Source of the DNA: Hymenobacter sp. ISL-91
GTDB lineage: Bacteria; Bacteroidota; Bacteroidia; Cytophagales; Hymenobacteraceae
Length of the DNA: 64,000 nt
Reading direction: 5' to 3'
NCBI RefSeq assembly: GCF_018613725.1
Contig: NZ_JAGGPS010000013.1
Coordinates: forward strand, 42,141 to 106,140
Shown here in pieces: positions 46,167-56,892 of this stretch. Each line of letters starts with the position of its first letter. Position 1 is the stretch's first letter. Under the pieces are notes generated by a model, which worked only from the letters and a program-made list of their open reading frames with translations, did not search any database and was not told where the DNA came from. The translations under genes were made by a program, and so were the position numbers.

Positions 46167-49100
46167 CTACTTGTCAATCCGGAAGCCCAGGCCGAACTGG
46201 AGCAAATTGTTTTCCACCGATTTCTGGTAGGACACCGAGAAGGCAAACTGGTCGGATACGGGGGCCAGGTACACGCCCGCGCCGTAGCCCTGGTGCCAGC
46301 CGCCGGGCGAAGCGCCATTTAGGTACACCCGGCCCCGGTCGTAGAAACCGAACGCGCCGTAGGAGAAGGGTAGGAAACCGTTTTTGCTCCGGCCCAGCGC
46401 CAGGCGCAGCTCAGTGTTGAGGTAAAGGCTGGCGTCGCCGCTGAAACGGTTGCGGTAGTAGCCGCGCAGCCCTTCGCGCAGGCCCAGGCTAGTGAACTTG
46501 TAGAACGGAATGTCGTCGTTGTTGCCGTAGTTCCGGGCGCCGCCGCCCTTCACCACCAGCGTTACCGGGATGAGTAGCCGGGCCGTGCCGTAGTACTGAG
46601 CAAAACCCTGCGTGAGCCCGAAATTGCCTTGTTTGCCGTTGAGCTGATGATAGGAATCGTGCTGCACCAATAGGCGTACCCCGCGCCGGGCGAAGTTGGG
46701 CCGGTCGCGCAAATCGAGGTCGAGCAGCGCGTTCAGGCCCACCAGGCGCTGGAAGCTGGTGTTGATGATGGGGTCGGGAACGGGGGCATCGGGGCGGAAC
46801 GGGTAGGTGCCCAGGTAACTGTCGGCGGCAAAATCGTTGTTGTAGTACTCGTAGCTGGGGCCCACGCGCAGTACGCTCCGCTGGAAGAACGTGCGCTCCA
46901 GAAAGCCGTTGAGGACGATGCCCTTGTAGCGGGCCCGGTAAAACCGGTCGTCGTAGCGGTCCTGGTCGAGGCCGGTGTTGTTGCCCAGGCCGAAGAAGTT
47001 ATAGAACGGAAAGTAGCTGCCGTAGCTGAACGAGGCCCCGGCATCGACCTTGCCGATAGCGTAGCGGTGGCGGGTGCTGGCCGTGAACTGGCGCTGGCCG
47101 CCGGTGCTGCCCTCCAGCAGGAAATCGTAGCGGTTTTTGTAGCCGGGCTTGCGGAAGCCCTGGCGCAGAAACGACACGCCCGCGCTGGCCGCAAAACCGT
47201 CGTTGCGGTTATAGCCTAGCCCAATGGTGGGCCGGTACGAGTCGAATTCAAACTGCTCCCGGTCATAAGCATTCACGCCGGGGCGGGTCGAGGTGCGGTT
47301 GTCGGCCTCGGCGCTCAGTTGCAGGTCGGTGTCGGGCACGTCGTACACTTTGGTAAGCGTGCGCAGGCCGCGCACCCGCGAGTCGTCGGTTATCCGGTCC
47401 TTGCCCGCCCCGCCGACGATGCGCACCAGAATACTGCTTTTAGCCTCGCCAGTTACCGTGAATATGTCGTGGCCGTCGAGTCCGTACAGCACTATTTCCT
47501 CTGTTTCTCTGGGCTGAAACGTCCGGTCGAACAGGGCCGGGCCGTTGGGCGCATCGCCCTCACTGGCGCGGTCGAACAGCTGCACCCGCACCGTGCCGTC
47601 GGCCAGGCGGTTCACCCGGAATACCTCGCCCTTGTTGGAGCCGACCACATCGACGCGCTGGGCCAGCAGCAGATAGTAGCGGTCAAGGGCCTGAGGCAGC
47701 TGCTGAATCCGGGATTTGAGCTTGCGGTTGAGGTCGTCGGCCGACAGGCTTTTGAGCTCGGGTGGCAGCGTGGCCGTGGCTTCATCAACAGTGGCCGGCG
47801 TAATGCTGGCCTGCAGGTACTGCGCAATTTCCTGCCACTGCTGGCGGTTCAGGCTTTGCAGCAGAAACCGGTCAAGGTGGCGGGCGGGCCAGTTCAGGCT
47901 CTTCATGTCGCCAAACTCGCCCTGAAAATCCTCGATGCTGGGCAGCGCCCACTCGCGGTTAGCCAGATAGCTCAGCGTGCCGTTCCAAAGCGTAAAGGCC
48001 TGGTCCCGGTCGCGCGGAATAGGTTTGTAGAGGGTTTTCTTGCCGTCCTCATACGCTGCCCACTTCCAGTTATCCTCGTGCTTGCCGAAATCGGCCACCA
48101 GCATATCGAAGGCCCGGGCCCGGCCCAGCGCCACGGCATCCACGCGGTTGTCGTTGTCTTTGTACAACTGCCGGAAAAAGCTGAACGAGCGGCGGATGTT
48201 GTTGGCCCCGGCGAAACCCGGTAGGTTGGGTTTGGGATCCTGAGGGCGGTCTTCGAGGGTGCCTAGCAGGCCGGCATAATCGGTGCGGTAGGGGCCGAGC
48301 TGCTGATTATCGGGCAGCACAAACAGCCGGGGCCGGGCATGCAGAATATCGGTTTTATCGAGCAGTGAGCTGATAACCAACGCCGAGTAGGGTGGGCCGT
48401 GGGCGTAATGTCGCGCAGCACATCGGCGGCAAACGAGCGGCGCAGCTCGGGCGGCAGAATCTTGGTTACGTCCTTATCAACCGACCGGAATACGTACTCC
48501 GACGAGTCGGCGGCAATCAGCTTGAGCGAAGTCGTCTGGCGCCCGCCGCCCCGCCCAAAGGGCTGTAATCCTCCCAGCTCGGTACCCAGGTCAAGCGTGC
48601 GCACCTGCACAGGCTGGGTCCAGGAGGTGCGGTAGCCCGGCCCCAGCCAGAACCGTGACGAGCGGGTGCCGGCATATTGCGCTCCGGCTGGCAGCGTCTG
48701 CACGGGCACAAACAGCCCGTCGGGCTTCACATCGGCTACCCCCTTCGGGGCTGAGGGGCACTCCGGAATAAAGCTGTTCACGGGTACGCCCGGCAAGCGG
48801 GGCTCCTGGCAGGCGCTCTGGAACAAGGTGCCTGTGTACGCTTCGCGCACAGGACTAGCGTCTGCATTACCCGCAGAGGCTGCGGATGCCGAACGGGGTC
48901 CGGTCTTCTCAAGGTCTTTATCAAACGTGAAAAAGGTGGTTTTTACCGTGCCATCGGCGTAGTAGTCAAGCTCCGAAAATCCCTGCTCGGCTGCATTAAA
49001 TACGGAGCCAGCGTTGCCGGCCACGTACCGGGCTTCGGCAAACGAGCCCGCCACCAGGTGGTAGCTGCCCTGCTGCGCCGTGAGCTGGAGGCTGTAGTCG

Positions 49101-49942
49101 TGGGCGGCGGCGTACACCGCGCCGGGGTGGTCGCGCAGGGTGTTGAGCATTTCGCGCTGGAACTGCTGGTAGCCCGGGTTGGCGAGGTCGCGGGGAGTGC
49201 CCACGTTCTGGTGGTAAGCCGCGCTCAAGGCCCCCACTACCGGGGGCCACAGGTATCGGCCGAGCGGCAGATGCCCGCCATACTCGCCGTTGCTGACGAC
49301 GGGCTGGTGGCCCACCAGCAGCACGTTGCGGTCCTTGGTCTCGTCGAGTACTTCTTGTAGCTGCTCGCGAAACTCTTCCTGGGTTAGCGTCGAGCAGTCG
49401 GTATCCGGGGCTTCGGGCTTGTTGTAAGGGTGGGTAAACCAGGGCGAGTTGAGGGCCACCAGCCGCACCAGCGGCGCTATATCCACGATATATGGGCCGG
49501 GGCAGCCTTTTTCAGGAATGAAAGTGTGCTTGCCGTTTTGCTCCTCAATATATTTTTCGAGCCGCTGCACTCGTTTCAGGCCGTCTGGTCCCGAGTTGGC
49601 CCAGTCCTGGTCGCCGGGCACAAAGTAGATTTTGCCATTGGGCAAGCCTCGTACCAACCCCAACAGCGCGTCAATCCGCGCCGTCTGACCGGTGCGGCTG
49701 GAGTCCTCCTTGTTGCCTAGGCCCTCCTGGCCCACCACATCACCCAGATGCACAACCGTAAACGGGCCGGTTTGCTGCTCCAACACGCGGCGCAACGCGC
49801 TGAGGTGGCGGGCCGGCAGGGTAGGGCCGGCCGTGTTGCCCAGCAGAAAGACCTTGTGGGCCGGCTGCGTTTGAGCAAAAACCGACAGGGAAGCGGTCAG
49901 GCCAAAGCCCGTTAGCAGCGTACAGACGTAACGAAATACCAT
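46167..49942 (-). pseudogene. Metallophosphoesterase plus BamA/surface-antigen barrel, split by a frameshift
   Basis: Frame 1 (from ATG 49942) has a signal peptide, then a calcineurin-like phosphoesterase: VFLLGNTAGP, VVHLGDVV, YFVPGDQDW, VLLVGHQPV. It continues conserved-looking to ADVLRDITPTAHP, then turns to junk. Frame 2, opening there, continues as YSALVISSLLDKTDILHARPRLFVLPDN and runs to a surface-antigen/BamA-type beta-barrel ending FQFGLGFRIDK-like. One missing base in a C run at about 48390-48392 explains both. Intact, it would be about 1,258 codons. Frame 2 alone has only a TTG start. It may be a true mutation or an assembly error. Confidence 0.85.
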
Positions 49943-50025
49943 AGCAGGAGGAATGTGGTTTTTCGTTTACGTGCCGTCCTGGATTCCGATTTAATCCGGC
50001 TTTAATTTTATGCCTGCCACACGCT

Positions 50026-50565
50026 TTATATTTCTCGCTGCCTACATAGTACGGCTACCTGCACCAGCAGCGCCAGCGCGCACGGCAGCAGCACCCATTT
50101 TACCTCGCTTCGCAGCACCCGGGCACCCCATTCGCCCAGGAAGTTTTTTATGCCAATAGGTGATACCGCAATCGGCCGGAAACTGAAAAAGTGTCGCTGG
50201 GTATCAAAGGGGCCGAAGAAAGCCACGCCCAACCCTCCGGTAGTCATGGCATCGAGCACGCCGTGCGAGGCAGTGGCCAGAAAAAGCAACATCCACAGCC
50301 GCCCACGCGGCGGCGCGCTGGCCCGGCCACCTGCCAGTAGCGCCAGTGCGCTGGCTACCACCGCGGCCGCCACCAGCGAGTGGCTCAGGCCCCGATGTCC
50401 CCACAGGCTGTCATAAGCAATATGCAGCCTGAAGCCAACCACATCGGCGTCGGGTAGGAAGGCGCAGGCGGTGGCCAGCAGCCAGTAGGGCCAATAACGC
50501 CGCTCCGGCAGCAACAACTTAGCCAGTGTGGCCCCTAGTACGCAATGCCCCACAACAGAAGCCAT
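50026..50565 (-). CDS. YdjM-like membrane metal-dependent hydrolase
   Basis: A protein of 179 residues with four or five hydrophobic segments. VVGHCVLGATL, AFLPDADVVGFRLHIAYDSLWGHRGLSHSLVAAAV and LATASHGVLDAMTTGG carry the conserved His/Asp residues of the YdjM family (DUF457), inner-membrane proteins with a putative metal site. Function is not established. The nearest neighbour, 51 bp upstream on the same strand, is a secreted M23 peptidase, with no clear connection. Confidence 0.85.
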   Translation of the reverse strand: MASVVGHCVLGATLAKLLLPERRYWPYWLLATACAFLPDADVVGFRLHIAYDSLWGHRGLSHSLVAAAVVASALALLAGGRASAPPRGRLWMLLFLATASHGVLDAMTTGGLGVAFFGPFDTQRHFFSFRPIAVSPIGIKNFLGEWGARVLRSEVKWVLLPCALALLVQVAVLCRQREI

Positions 50566-50616
50566 AAAACCGAAGAAGAGGCTAAGTAGCAGGACTTGGC
50601 GGTCGGCAGTCCGAAC

Positions 50617-52017
50617 CTACTCAACCAGCAGCTTTTGGGTGGCCAGCCCCTCGGGGGTAGGCAGCGTAACCAGGTAAAGGCCCGGGGAGGCCGGCAAAGC
50701 TAGCTCGGTCAGGCGGGCGGCCAGCGGCTGCCGGCTCACCACTTGCCCCAGCATCGTGCGAACGGTTACCTCGGCACCGGTGGCGGGCTGCCCGGCCAGC
50801 GTAAGGGTAGCACGGCGCTGAGCCGGGTTGGGAGCCAGTGTAAAGGCAGCGGCCTGGCGGGCGCTGCCCAGAGCCGTAACCACCTGGCCCACCGTAAATT
50901 CGTGCTTCACTACAGTGCCCTCGTAGGCTACTTCGAACCGCCAGTTGCCGGGTACAGCCGTTGCTGGCATTTTGAGTGGCCAGTACCAGTAGGAGGCGGC
51001 GTAGTGAGCGGCTGTTGAGCTATGATTCCAAGTGGAAAAAACCGTGTTATCGGGCCGGTAAACGGTGTAGGTGCTGGCTTGCCCCTGGCGCTGGTCGTGG
51101 TAATAGGCCGCGAAATAGGCCGTTTCGCCGGCCGTCAGGTTGTTGCTGAGGTTGGTTTGGTCGGGTTTGGGGCAGGCCTCGAATACAGGTGCCTGATGGT
51201 GCGTGAGGACGGCATTAACCGTTGGTTCGAAATAGGGCTTTTGTGCCGCCCAGGAGCTGGTTGCCGGTCCGCAGGGCCCGGCATAGGGGTCCACTACCTT
51301 GCCCTGCGCATCATGCAGCTCGAAGTGCAGATGCGGACCGGTAGAGCTGCCCGAACTGCCCACTGTGCCCAGTACTTCGCCCGCAGCAACGGTTGCGCCA
51401 AGCTGCTTGCCGGTCACCGACCCGGTTTTCATGTGGCCATACCAGGTCACCGACCCATCGGTATGGCGCAGGTACACCGCGTTCCAGTTGGCATTAGACA
51501 GGGCGCAGTTAAGGTCGAAGTTACCGTCGTAGCGGCCGATGATGACGCCGGGAGCCGCCGCCGTAATCTGCGCCTGGCCGCTTTCCATCATGTTCTGGTC
51601 GAAGGGCCAGAGGAAAATATCGGTGCCGGCGTGGTTGTAGTTACCCGAGTCGTAGGTGCGGGTATTGCAATTCCAATCCTGGTGTTTCCCGATTGCCGGG
51701 TTGTGGTCGACGAAGTTGGATACCCCGTAGATACTGTTGTACTTGAAGCCGGCTGCCTGACGTAGCGGCCAATCGAGCAGAACAGCGGCTGCGGGCCGGG
51801 CGGGCTCGGCAGGCAAAATTCCCTGGCGGATGAGTTGGCGCACGTTGCGGGCCAGCATACTATCAATTTCAACCCGCTGCTCGCCCGAAAGGCAAATACC
51901 GGTTGGCGGCGAATAGCCACCTCCGCCCTCCGGCGTATTGCTTTGGCCCAGAGCCGAGCCCAAGCCCAGGCCCAGGCCCACAATGGGTATCAACGAGAGG
52001 AATAAACGTTTCTGCAT
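50617..52017 (-). CDS. Secreted M23 peptidase with T9SS C-terminal sorting domain
   Basis: A protein of 466 residues. A signal peptide (LFLSLIPIVGLGLGLGSALGQ) is followed by an M23 domain with NHAGTDIFLWPFDQ (HxxxD) and GPHLHFELHD (HxH) at about residues 130-245. A beta-rich middle follows. The last 75 residues (FTLAPNPAQRRATLTLAG...VRTMLGQVV...LPASPGLYLVTLPT...KLLVE) form a type A T9SS sorting domain. It should be exported by the type IX system and cleave peptidoglycan or glycine-rich peptides outside the cell. Confidence 0.9.
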   Translation of the reverse strand: MQKRLFLSLIPIVGLGLGLGSALGQSNTPEGGGGYSPPTGICLSGEQRVEIDSMLARNVRQLIRQGILPAEPARPAAAVLLDWPLRQAAGFKYNSIYGVSNFVDHNPAIGKHQDWNCNTRTYDSGNYNHAGTDIFLWPFDQNMMESGQAQITAAAPGVIIGRYDGNFDLNCALSNANWNAVYLRHTDGSVTWYGHMKTGSVTGKQLGATVAAGEVLGTVGSSGSSTGPHLHFELHDAQGKVVDPYAGPCGPATSSWAAQKPYFEPTVNAVLTHHQAPVFEACPKPDQTNLSNNLTAGETAYFAAYYHDQRQGQASTYTVYRPDNTVFSTWNHSSTAAHYAASYWYWPLKMPATAVPGNWRFEVAYEGTVVKHEFTVGQVVTALGSARQAAAFTLAPNPAQRRATLTLAGQPATGAEVTVRTMLGQVVSRQPLAARLTELALPASPGLYLVTLPTPEGLATQKLLVE

Positions 52018-52153
52018 GGCCCAGGCAACAAGGTAAAATAGGGTGTTTTTAGGGTGCTAAATTATATATTTTATATAAAATATTGATCTTAAAGATGCTT
52101 TTATTTATAGTTGCTTCTATAGGGACCAGTTCGAATCAGGGTCGACTTTGTGG

Positions 52154-52852
52154 CTAAGCATCTGCCAACTCCTGCCGCAGCAACTGCGCCACGCGGGGCA
52201 GGCCCGTGGTGGCAGGCTCGGTGATAAAGTGCAGCTGCGGGCGGTGCGCAACCGGCGGCCGGCCCGGGTCGATGACGTAAATGGGTGCGATACGGCGCAC
52301 GTAATCGACCAGGCCCGCCGCCGGATACACCTGCAGCGAAGTGCCCACTACCAGTAGCGCGTCGGCAGCTTCTACTTCTGCCATGGCTACCTCCATTAAG
52401 GGCACGGCCTCGCCAAACCACACGATGTTGGGCCGCAACTGGTAGCCCTGCTCACAGTTCTCGCCCAGCTCAATCCGGTCGGTGTGCATCGGATACACCA
52501 GCTCCTCGTGGCGCGAGCTGCGGCTTTCGAATAGCTTGCCGTGCAGGTGAAGCACGCTGGTCGAGCCGGCCCGCTCGTGCAAATCGTCCACGTTCTGGGT
52601 AATCACTACTACCTCAAACTGGTCTTCCAGCCCGGCCAAAACCAGGTGGCCCGCGTTGGGTTGGGCGGCGCGGGCGGCATCACGGCGCTGGTTGTAGAAC
52701 TCCAGCACCAGCGCCGGGTTCTTCGCCCAGCCCTCGGGCGTGGCTACGTCCTCAATGCGGTGGTTTTCCCAGAGTCCATCGGAGGCCCGAAACGTGTCCA
52801 GTCCACTTTCGGCCGAAATGCCGGCGCCGGTTAAGGCTACAATCTTCTTCAT
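52154..52852 (-). CDS. Sir2-family NAD-dependent deacylase, zinc-less type
   Basis: A protein of about 232 residues beginning KKIVALTGAGISAESGLDTFRASDGLW. NAD-site motifs TQNVDDLHERAG and the catalytic histidine in HLHGKLF are present, then LRPNIVWFGEAVP and VVGTSLQVYPAAGLV. The usual four zinc cysteines are missing; only one Cys (ENCEQG) remains in that segment. It should remove acyl groups from lysine. The longer frame upstream of 52852 is a shadow. Next gene upstream: a DUF4846 lipoprotein. Confidence 0.88.
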   Translation of the reverse strand: MKKIVALTGAGISAESGLDTFRASDGLWENHRIEDVATPEGWAKNPALVLEFYNQRRDAARAAQPNAGHLVLAGLEDQFEVVVITQNVDDLHERAGSTSVLHLHGKLFESRSSRHEELVYPMHTDRIELGENCEQGYQLRPNIVWFGEAVPLMEVAMAEVEAADALLVVGTSLQVYPAAGLVDYVRRIAPIYVIDPGRPPVAHRPQLHFITEPATTGLPRVAQLLRQELADA

Positions 52853-52925
52853 AGTGCAGGTTGATTCAATTGAAGATAAAAGGACTGGCCTTCGTCGGTA
52901 TGCCAGCCTGAACGACCTCCCCGAA

Positions 52926-53849
52926 TCACTCGAACCGGCCCAGTTCGGTGTTCCGGAACGTCCATTCGGGCGTGCCCACGCGCTCCTGCTGTGGGTCGAG
53001 GTAAAACCAGGCCCCCAGGCCGGAGTCGTCGTAGAGGTTGGTGAGCACATGCATCTGCTGGGCCGGCATGTAGCTTTGGGCCAGCAGCACCACGCGGCGG
53101 CCGGTAGCAGGCTGCTCGGCCACATCGAGCACCAGCACGGCGTGGCCCGGCGAGCCACCCCGGATGAGCACGTCGCCGGCCTGCACCTGGGCCAGCGGCG
53201 TGGGCTGCAGCTCCTTGCTCAGCGAGAGGGTGCCGGCGTAGGTGAAAATCTGGTCGAGGTAGCGGCGGAAGTTGGCGTGGCTGGGCGCCTCGGCGTGCCG
53301 GGCGGCGGGTAGCACAGCGTCGCCCTGCACCCTGAATCCGCGGCCCGAATACCAGTCCCGGAAGCCAATATCGTCGCCGCTGGTAAGGTGGAAATGAACC
53401 TGGTCGGGGTTTTGGCTGAACAGGTACTCGGCCCGCAGCCGGATAACGGCGTCGGCGCACTGCTGCAGGTCGCGCTGTCCCACATCCATGTCGAGCACGG
53501 CCGCGTGCACGTCCTGGCGGTCTTTGGGCTGGCCGTTGTAGAGCTTCACGGGCGTGCCGGCCGGCAGCAGCGGCAGGTAGCGCAGCCACTGCCCAAACGA
53601 GCCGGCCGCTACCGCCATCCGCTTATAGCCGGCCGGCGGCGCAAACCGGGCCACCACCGTCTGGCTGGCCCGGTAGCGGCCAGTCGGCAGCCAGGCGTAC
53701 ACACCGGGGGCAGGCGGAACAAGGGGCGCTGGCGCATCGGCCACGGCTACAAGTGGCTGCTCGGCCGGCAGCCCGCCAGCCACCGAATCGGTGCCGGGGC
53801 TGGTGCAGCTCAGCAGTAAAGGCAACAGCAACAAAGGGCTTGCTCGCAA
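52926..53849 (-). CDS. DUF4846 lipoprotein
   Basis: A protein of 307 residues starting at TTG 53849, the only usable codon before the signal (ASPLLLLPLLLSC, lipobox cysteine about residue 15); an in-frame stop lies about 50 bp upstream. Conserved DUF4846 blocks: RFAPPAGYKRMAVAAGSFGQWLRYLPLLPAGTPVKLYNG, VHAAVLDMDVGQRDLQQCADAVIRLRAEYLF, RRYLDQIFTYAGTLSLSKEL and GDVLIRGGSPGHAVLVLD. The family's function is not established; the late GH...D stretch resembles a peptidase-like site. Confidence 0.85.
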   Translation of the reverse strand: MRASPLLLLPLLLSCTSPGTDSVAGGLPAEQPLVAVADAPAPLVPPAPGVYAWLPTGRYRASQTVVARFAPPAGYKRMAVAAGSFGQWLRYLPLLPAGTPVKLYNGQPKDRQDVHAAVLDMDVGQRDLQQCADAVIRLRAEYLFSQNPDQVHFHLTSGDDIGFRDWYSGRGFRVQGDAVLPAARHAEAPSHANFRRYLDQIFTYAGTLSLSKELQPTPLAQVQAGDVLIRGGSPGHAVLVLDVAEQPATGRRVVLLAQSYMPAQQMHVLTNLYDDSGLGAWFYLDPQQERVGTPEWTFRNTELGRFE

Positions 53850-53916
53850 GGTGCAGGATTTGGGGAGGTGAAAAACGGAAACGCACCCGCAGATTAGTTA
53901 TTTGACAGCTCAACCA

Positions 53917-53951
53917 CAAAAAAAGCTCCGGCCAGTTACGGCCGGAGCTTT
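53917..53951 (-). terminator. Terminator of topA
   Basis: AGCTCCGGCC and GGCCGGAGCT (10 bp, perfect) around a 6-nt loop, followed on the minus strand by seven T residues, 57 bp after the topA stop. Confidence 0.9.
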
Positions 53952-54007
53952 GCAGAAGTGCGGTTTTGCTTGAAGCGCCGCCCGGAAAAAGTACTTCACT
54001 TCCAAGC

Positions 54008-56515
54008 CTATTCCGCCTTTTTGGTGGGCTTTTTCGCTGCCGGTTTCTTGGCCGCCGTAGTGCCGGTGGCCTTCTTGGCCGGGGTCTTTTTCTTGGCGGC
54101 GGGTTTCTTGGCGGCCGGTTTCTTCTTGGCCGGCGTGTCCGTTTTTTCCTCCGCCGAAGGCGCCGCTTTCTTGGCGAAGCGGCCGCCGCGGGCGGGCTTG
54201 TCGGGGGTGGCTTCGGCCAGTTCCAAGCAGCGCTCCAGCGTCAGCTCGGTGGGCTCCTCGCCCTTCGGAATCTTCACGTTCTTCTTGCCCGCCACAATGT
54301 AGGGTCCGAAGCGGCCATTGAGCACCTGCACGTCGGGGTTTTCGGGGAAAGCCTTGATGAGCCGCTCGGCGTCGGCCTTGCGCTTGGCTTCAATCAGCTC
54401 CACCGCCTCTTCGCCCGTGATGGTGTGCGGGTCCTGGTCTTTGCGTAGCGAGTAAAACTTACTGTCGTGGCGGACATAGGGACCGAAGCGGCCGAGGGCG
54501 GCCGTCATGCTCTTTTCCTCGAATTCGCCCACCACCCGCGGCAGCCGGAACAGGTCCAGCGCCTCCTCAATAGTCAGGTTCTCAATAAACTGGCCTTTGC
54601 GCAGGCTGGCATACACCGGTTTTTCGTCTTCGGGCGCTCCTTCCAACGGCTCAATCTGCACATAAGGTCCGTAGCGGCCGAGGCGGGCGGTCAGCTTCTG
54701 CCCCGTTTCGGGGTGCAGGCCGATTTCGCGGGTGCTGCCCAGCGTGCTGCGCTCAATCTCCTCGCCCTTCTCCACCGTTTTATGGAACGGGGTATAAAAG
54801 CCGCTCAGCATGTCGGTCCAGTTGTCGAGCCCGTCGGCAATCCGGTCGAACTCGTCCTCTACCTTGGCCGTGAACTGGAAATCGACAATGGCCGGAAAGT
54901 GCTCCACCAGAAAGTCGGTAACCACCATGGCCACGTCGGTCGGGAACAGCTTGGCTTTGTCGGCCCCGTAGTTCTCGGTTTTTACTTCCGTTTTCACCTG
55001 CTCTCCCTCCAGCGTCAGCACATGAAACTTGCGCTCCTTGCCCTCGCGCGAGTCCTTCTCCACGTAGCCGCGCTTCTGAATGGTGCTGATGGTCGGAGCG
55101 TAAGTCGAAGGCCGTCCGATGCCCATTTCCTCCAGTTTCTTCACCAGCGAGGCTTCCGTGAAGCGGGCCGCCGGCGAGGCGTATCGCTCGGTAGCGCGCA
55201 GCTGCTGTAGCGGCAGCTGCTGGCCCACGCTCAGCGGCGGCAGCCCCCGCGAAAACGACGATTCGGCTGGTTCTTCGCTGTCCTGCTCTTCGTCGTCCTT
55301 GCTTTCGGCATAGGCCTTCAGGAAGCCCTCGAACGTGATAACCTCACCGCTGGCCGTCATCGTGATGCCCGGCTGGGTACTGATGCCAATAGTGGCCACG
55401 GTGCGCTCAATCACGGCATCGGCCATCTGCGAGGCCATGGCCCGCTTACGAATCAGGTCGTAGAGGCGCTGCTCCTGCGAGTCGGCGCCGGCCTTGAGCA
55501 GCGTGAAGTCGGTGGGGCGGATGGCTTCGTGCGCCTCCTGAGCCGAGGCCGACTTGGTTTTGAAGTGGCGCGTGTGGGCATACTCGGCCCCATAGGCGTC
55601 GGTAATAGCCGCTTTGGCAGCTACAATGGCGTCTTCCGACAGATTGAGCGAGTCGGTACGCATGTAGCTGATGCGGCCGGCCTCGTAGAGCTTCTGGGCC
55701 ACGCTCATGGTCTGAGCTACTGAAAAGCCCAGCTTACGCGAGGCTTCCTGCTGCAGCGTGGAGGTGGTAAAGGGCGGCGCAGGCGTACGCTTGCCGGGTT
55801 TTTGCTCCAGGTTCCGGATAGCATACTCAGCGCCCACACAGCGGGCCAGGAAATCTTCGGCCTCCTGGCGGGTTTTGTAGCGGGTGGGCAGCTCGGCTTC
55901 GAGCACGGCCCCCCGGCCGGCATCGAAACGAGCTACTATCCGGTAAGCCGAAGTCACCGTAAAGCCGCTAATTTCCCGCTCGCGGTCTACCACTAGCCGC
56001 ACGGCCACGCTCTGTACCCGGCCCGCCGAGAGGCCGGCCTTCACTTTCTTCCACAGTACCGGGCTCAGTTCGAAGCCCACCAGCCGGTCGAGCACCCGCC
56101 GGGCCTGCTGGGCATTCACCAGGTTCAGGTCGATTTCGCGCGGATTCTCAATGGCTTTGAGAATGGCCGTCTTGGTAATTTCGCGGAACACGATGCGCCG
56201 CGTCTTCTCGCTATTCAGGTTCAGCGTTTCGGCCAGGTGCCAACTGATGGCCTCACCTTCGCGGTCATCGTCACTGGCCAGCCACACAATTTCGGCTTCC
56301 TTTGCCAGTTTCTTCAACTGGCTGATAATGTCGCGTTTATCGGTTGATACGACATAGGTAGGTTTGAAGCCGTTGGCAATATCAATAGCGTTGTTGTCCT
56401 TGGGCAAGTCGCGGACGTGCCCGAAGGATGAGCGCACAACGAAATCTTTGCCGAGGTAGCCCTCGATGGTTTTTGCTTTGGCAGGCGACTCGACGATAAC
56501 TAAATTTTTGACCAT
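54008..56515 (-). CDS. topA: DNA topoisomerase I
   Basis: A type IA topoisomerase of 835 residues that relaxes negative supercoils. Seen: TOPRIM domain from LVIVESPAKAKTIEGYLG with DDDREGEAISWHL, and the catalytic tyrosine in GRISYMRTDSLNLSEDA. Several C-terminal repeat segments follow (GRYGPYVQIE, GRFGPYVRHD, GRFGPYIVAG) instead of zinc-finger cysteines, then a Lys/Ala-rich tail (AAKKPAAKK). The basic tail probably binds DNA. It is transcribed alone, with its own terminator. Confidence 0.96.
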   Translation of the reverse strand: MVKNLVIVESPAKAKTIEGYLGKDFVVRSSFGHVRDLPKDNNAIDIANGFKPTYVVSTDKRDIISQLKKLAKEAEIVWLASDDDREGEAISWHLAETLNLNSEKTRRIVFREITKTAILKAIENPREIDLNLVNAQQARRVLDRLVGFELSPVLWKKVKAGLSAGRVQSVAVRLVVDREREISGFTVTSAYRIVARFDAGRGAVLEAELPTRYKTRQEAEDFLARCVGAEYAIRNLEQKPGKRTPAPPFTTSTLQQEASRKLGFSVAQTMSVAQKLYEAGRISYMRTDSLNLSEDAIVAAKAAITDAYGAEYAHTRHFKTKSASAQEAHEAIRPTDFTLLKAGADSQEQRLYDLIRKRAMASQMADAVIERTVATIGISTQPGITMTASGEVITFEGFLKAYAESKDDEEQDSEEPAESSFSRGLPPLSVGQQLPLQQLRATERYASPAARFTEASLVKKLEEMGIGRPSTYAPTISTIQKRGYVEKDSREGKERKFHVLTLEGEQVKTEVKTENYGADKAKLFPTDVAMVVTDFLVEHFPAIVDFQFTAKVEDEFDRIADGLDNWTDMLSGFYTPFHKTVEKGEEIERSTLGSTREIGLHPETGQKLTARLGRYGPYVQIEPLEGAPEDEKPVYASLRKGQFIENLTIEEALDLFRLPRVVGEFEEKSMTAALGRFGPYVRHDSKFYSLRKDQDPHTITGEEAVELIEAKRKADAERLIKAFPENPDVQVLNGRFGPYIVAGKKNVKIPKGEEPTELTLERCLELAEATPDKPARGGRFAKKAAPSAEEKTDTPAKKKPAAKKPAAKKKTPAKKATGTTAAKKPAAKKPTKKAE

Positions 56516-56892
56516 AGGGTGGGGGGGACGCGGAGCGAGTATGAACTAGGAAACGGGTTGGCCCGCGCAAAAGTTGAATTTTGCCGCAAAGATGCTGCAA
56601 TAATCCGCCCCCTTCCTAACGCCCTCTCAATACGCGGGTGAGCTTCCTCCTTATATAATAGGAGCAACCAGGCAAGGATGGGCCGGCAGGCCGGGTTAGG
56701 AGGTTGGTGATTAGCAGCTAAGCTCTGCCCGGCAGCTTTTGCGCACAAACATGCCGACTTTTTATGCCGGACACCGGAATCAGGCGTGGTCGATTCGGCA
56801 GTTCTGCTACCTTTGTTGGCTAAGAAATCCCATCCTGGCAGTTTTGTTTGCGCTCAGCTACTGCTGCGCGGATTTGGTTACTCTTCCTTCCT
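56516..56892. other. Intergenic region between divergent topA and receptor genes
   Basis: About 380 bp without a credible gene. It contains a CATCTTTG (minus strand, near 56585-56595), a plausible weak -7 box for topA, and TACCTTTG at 56808 for the receptor. No repeat or RNA was recognised. Confidence 0.6.
56808..56815 (+). promoter_or_regulatory. Possible -7 element of the chemosensory operon
   Basis: TACCTTTG is an exact TAnnTTTG match 77 bp before the receptor start codon; no TTTG -33 box at the ideal distance. Confidence 0.4.
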
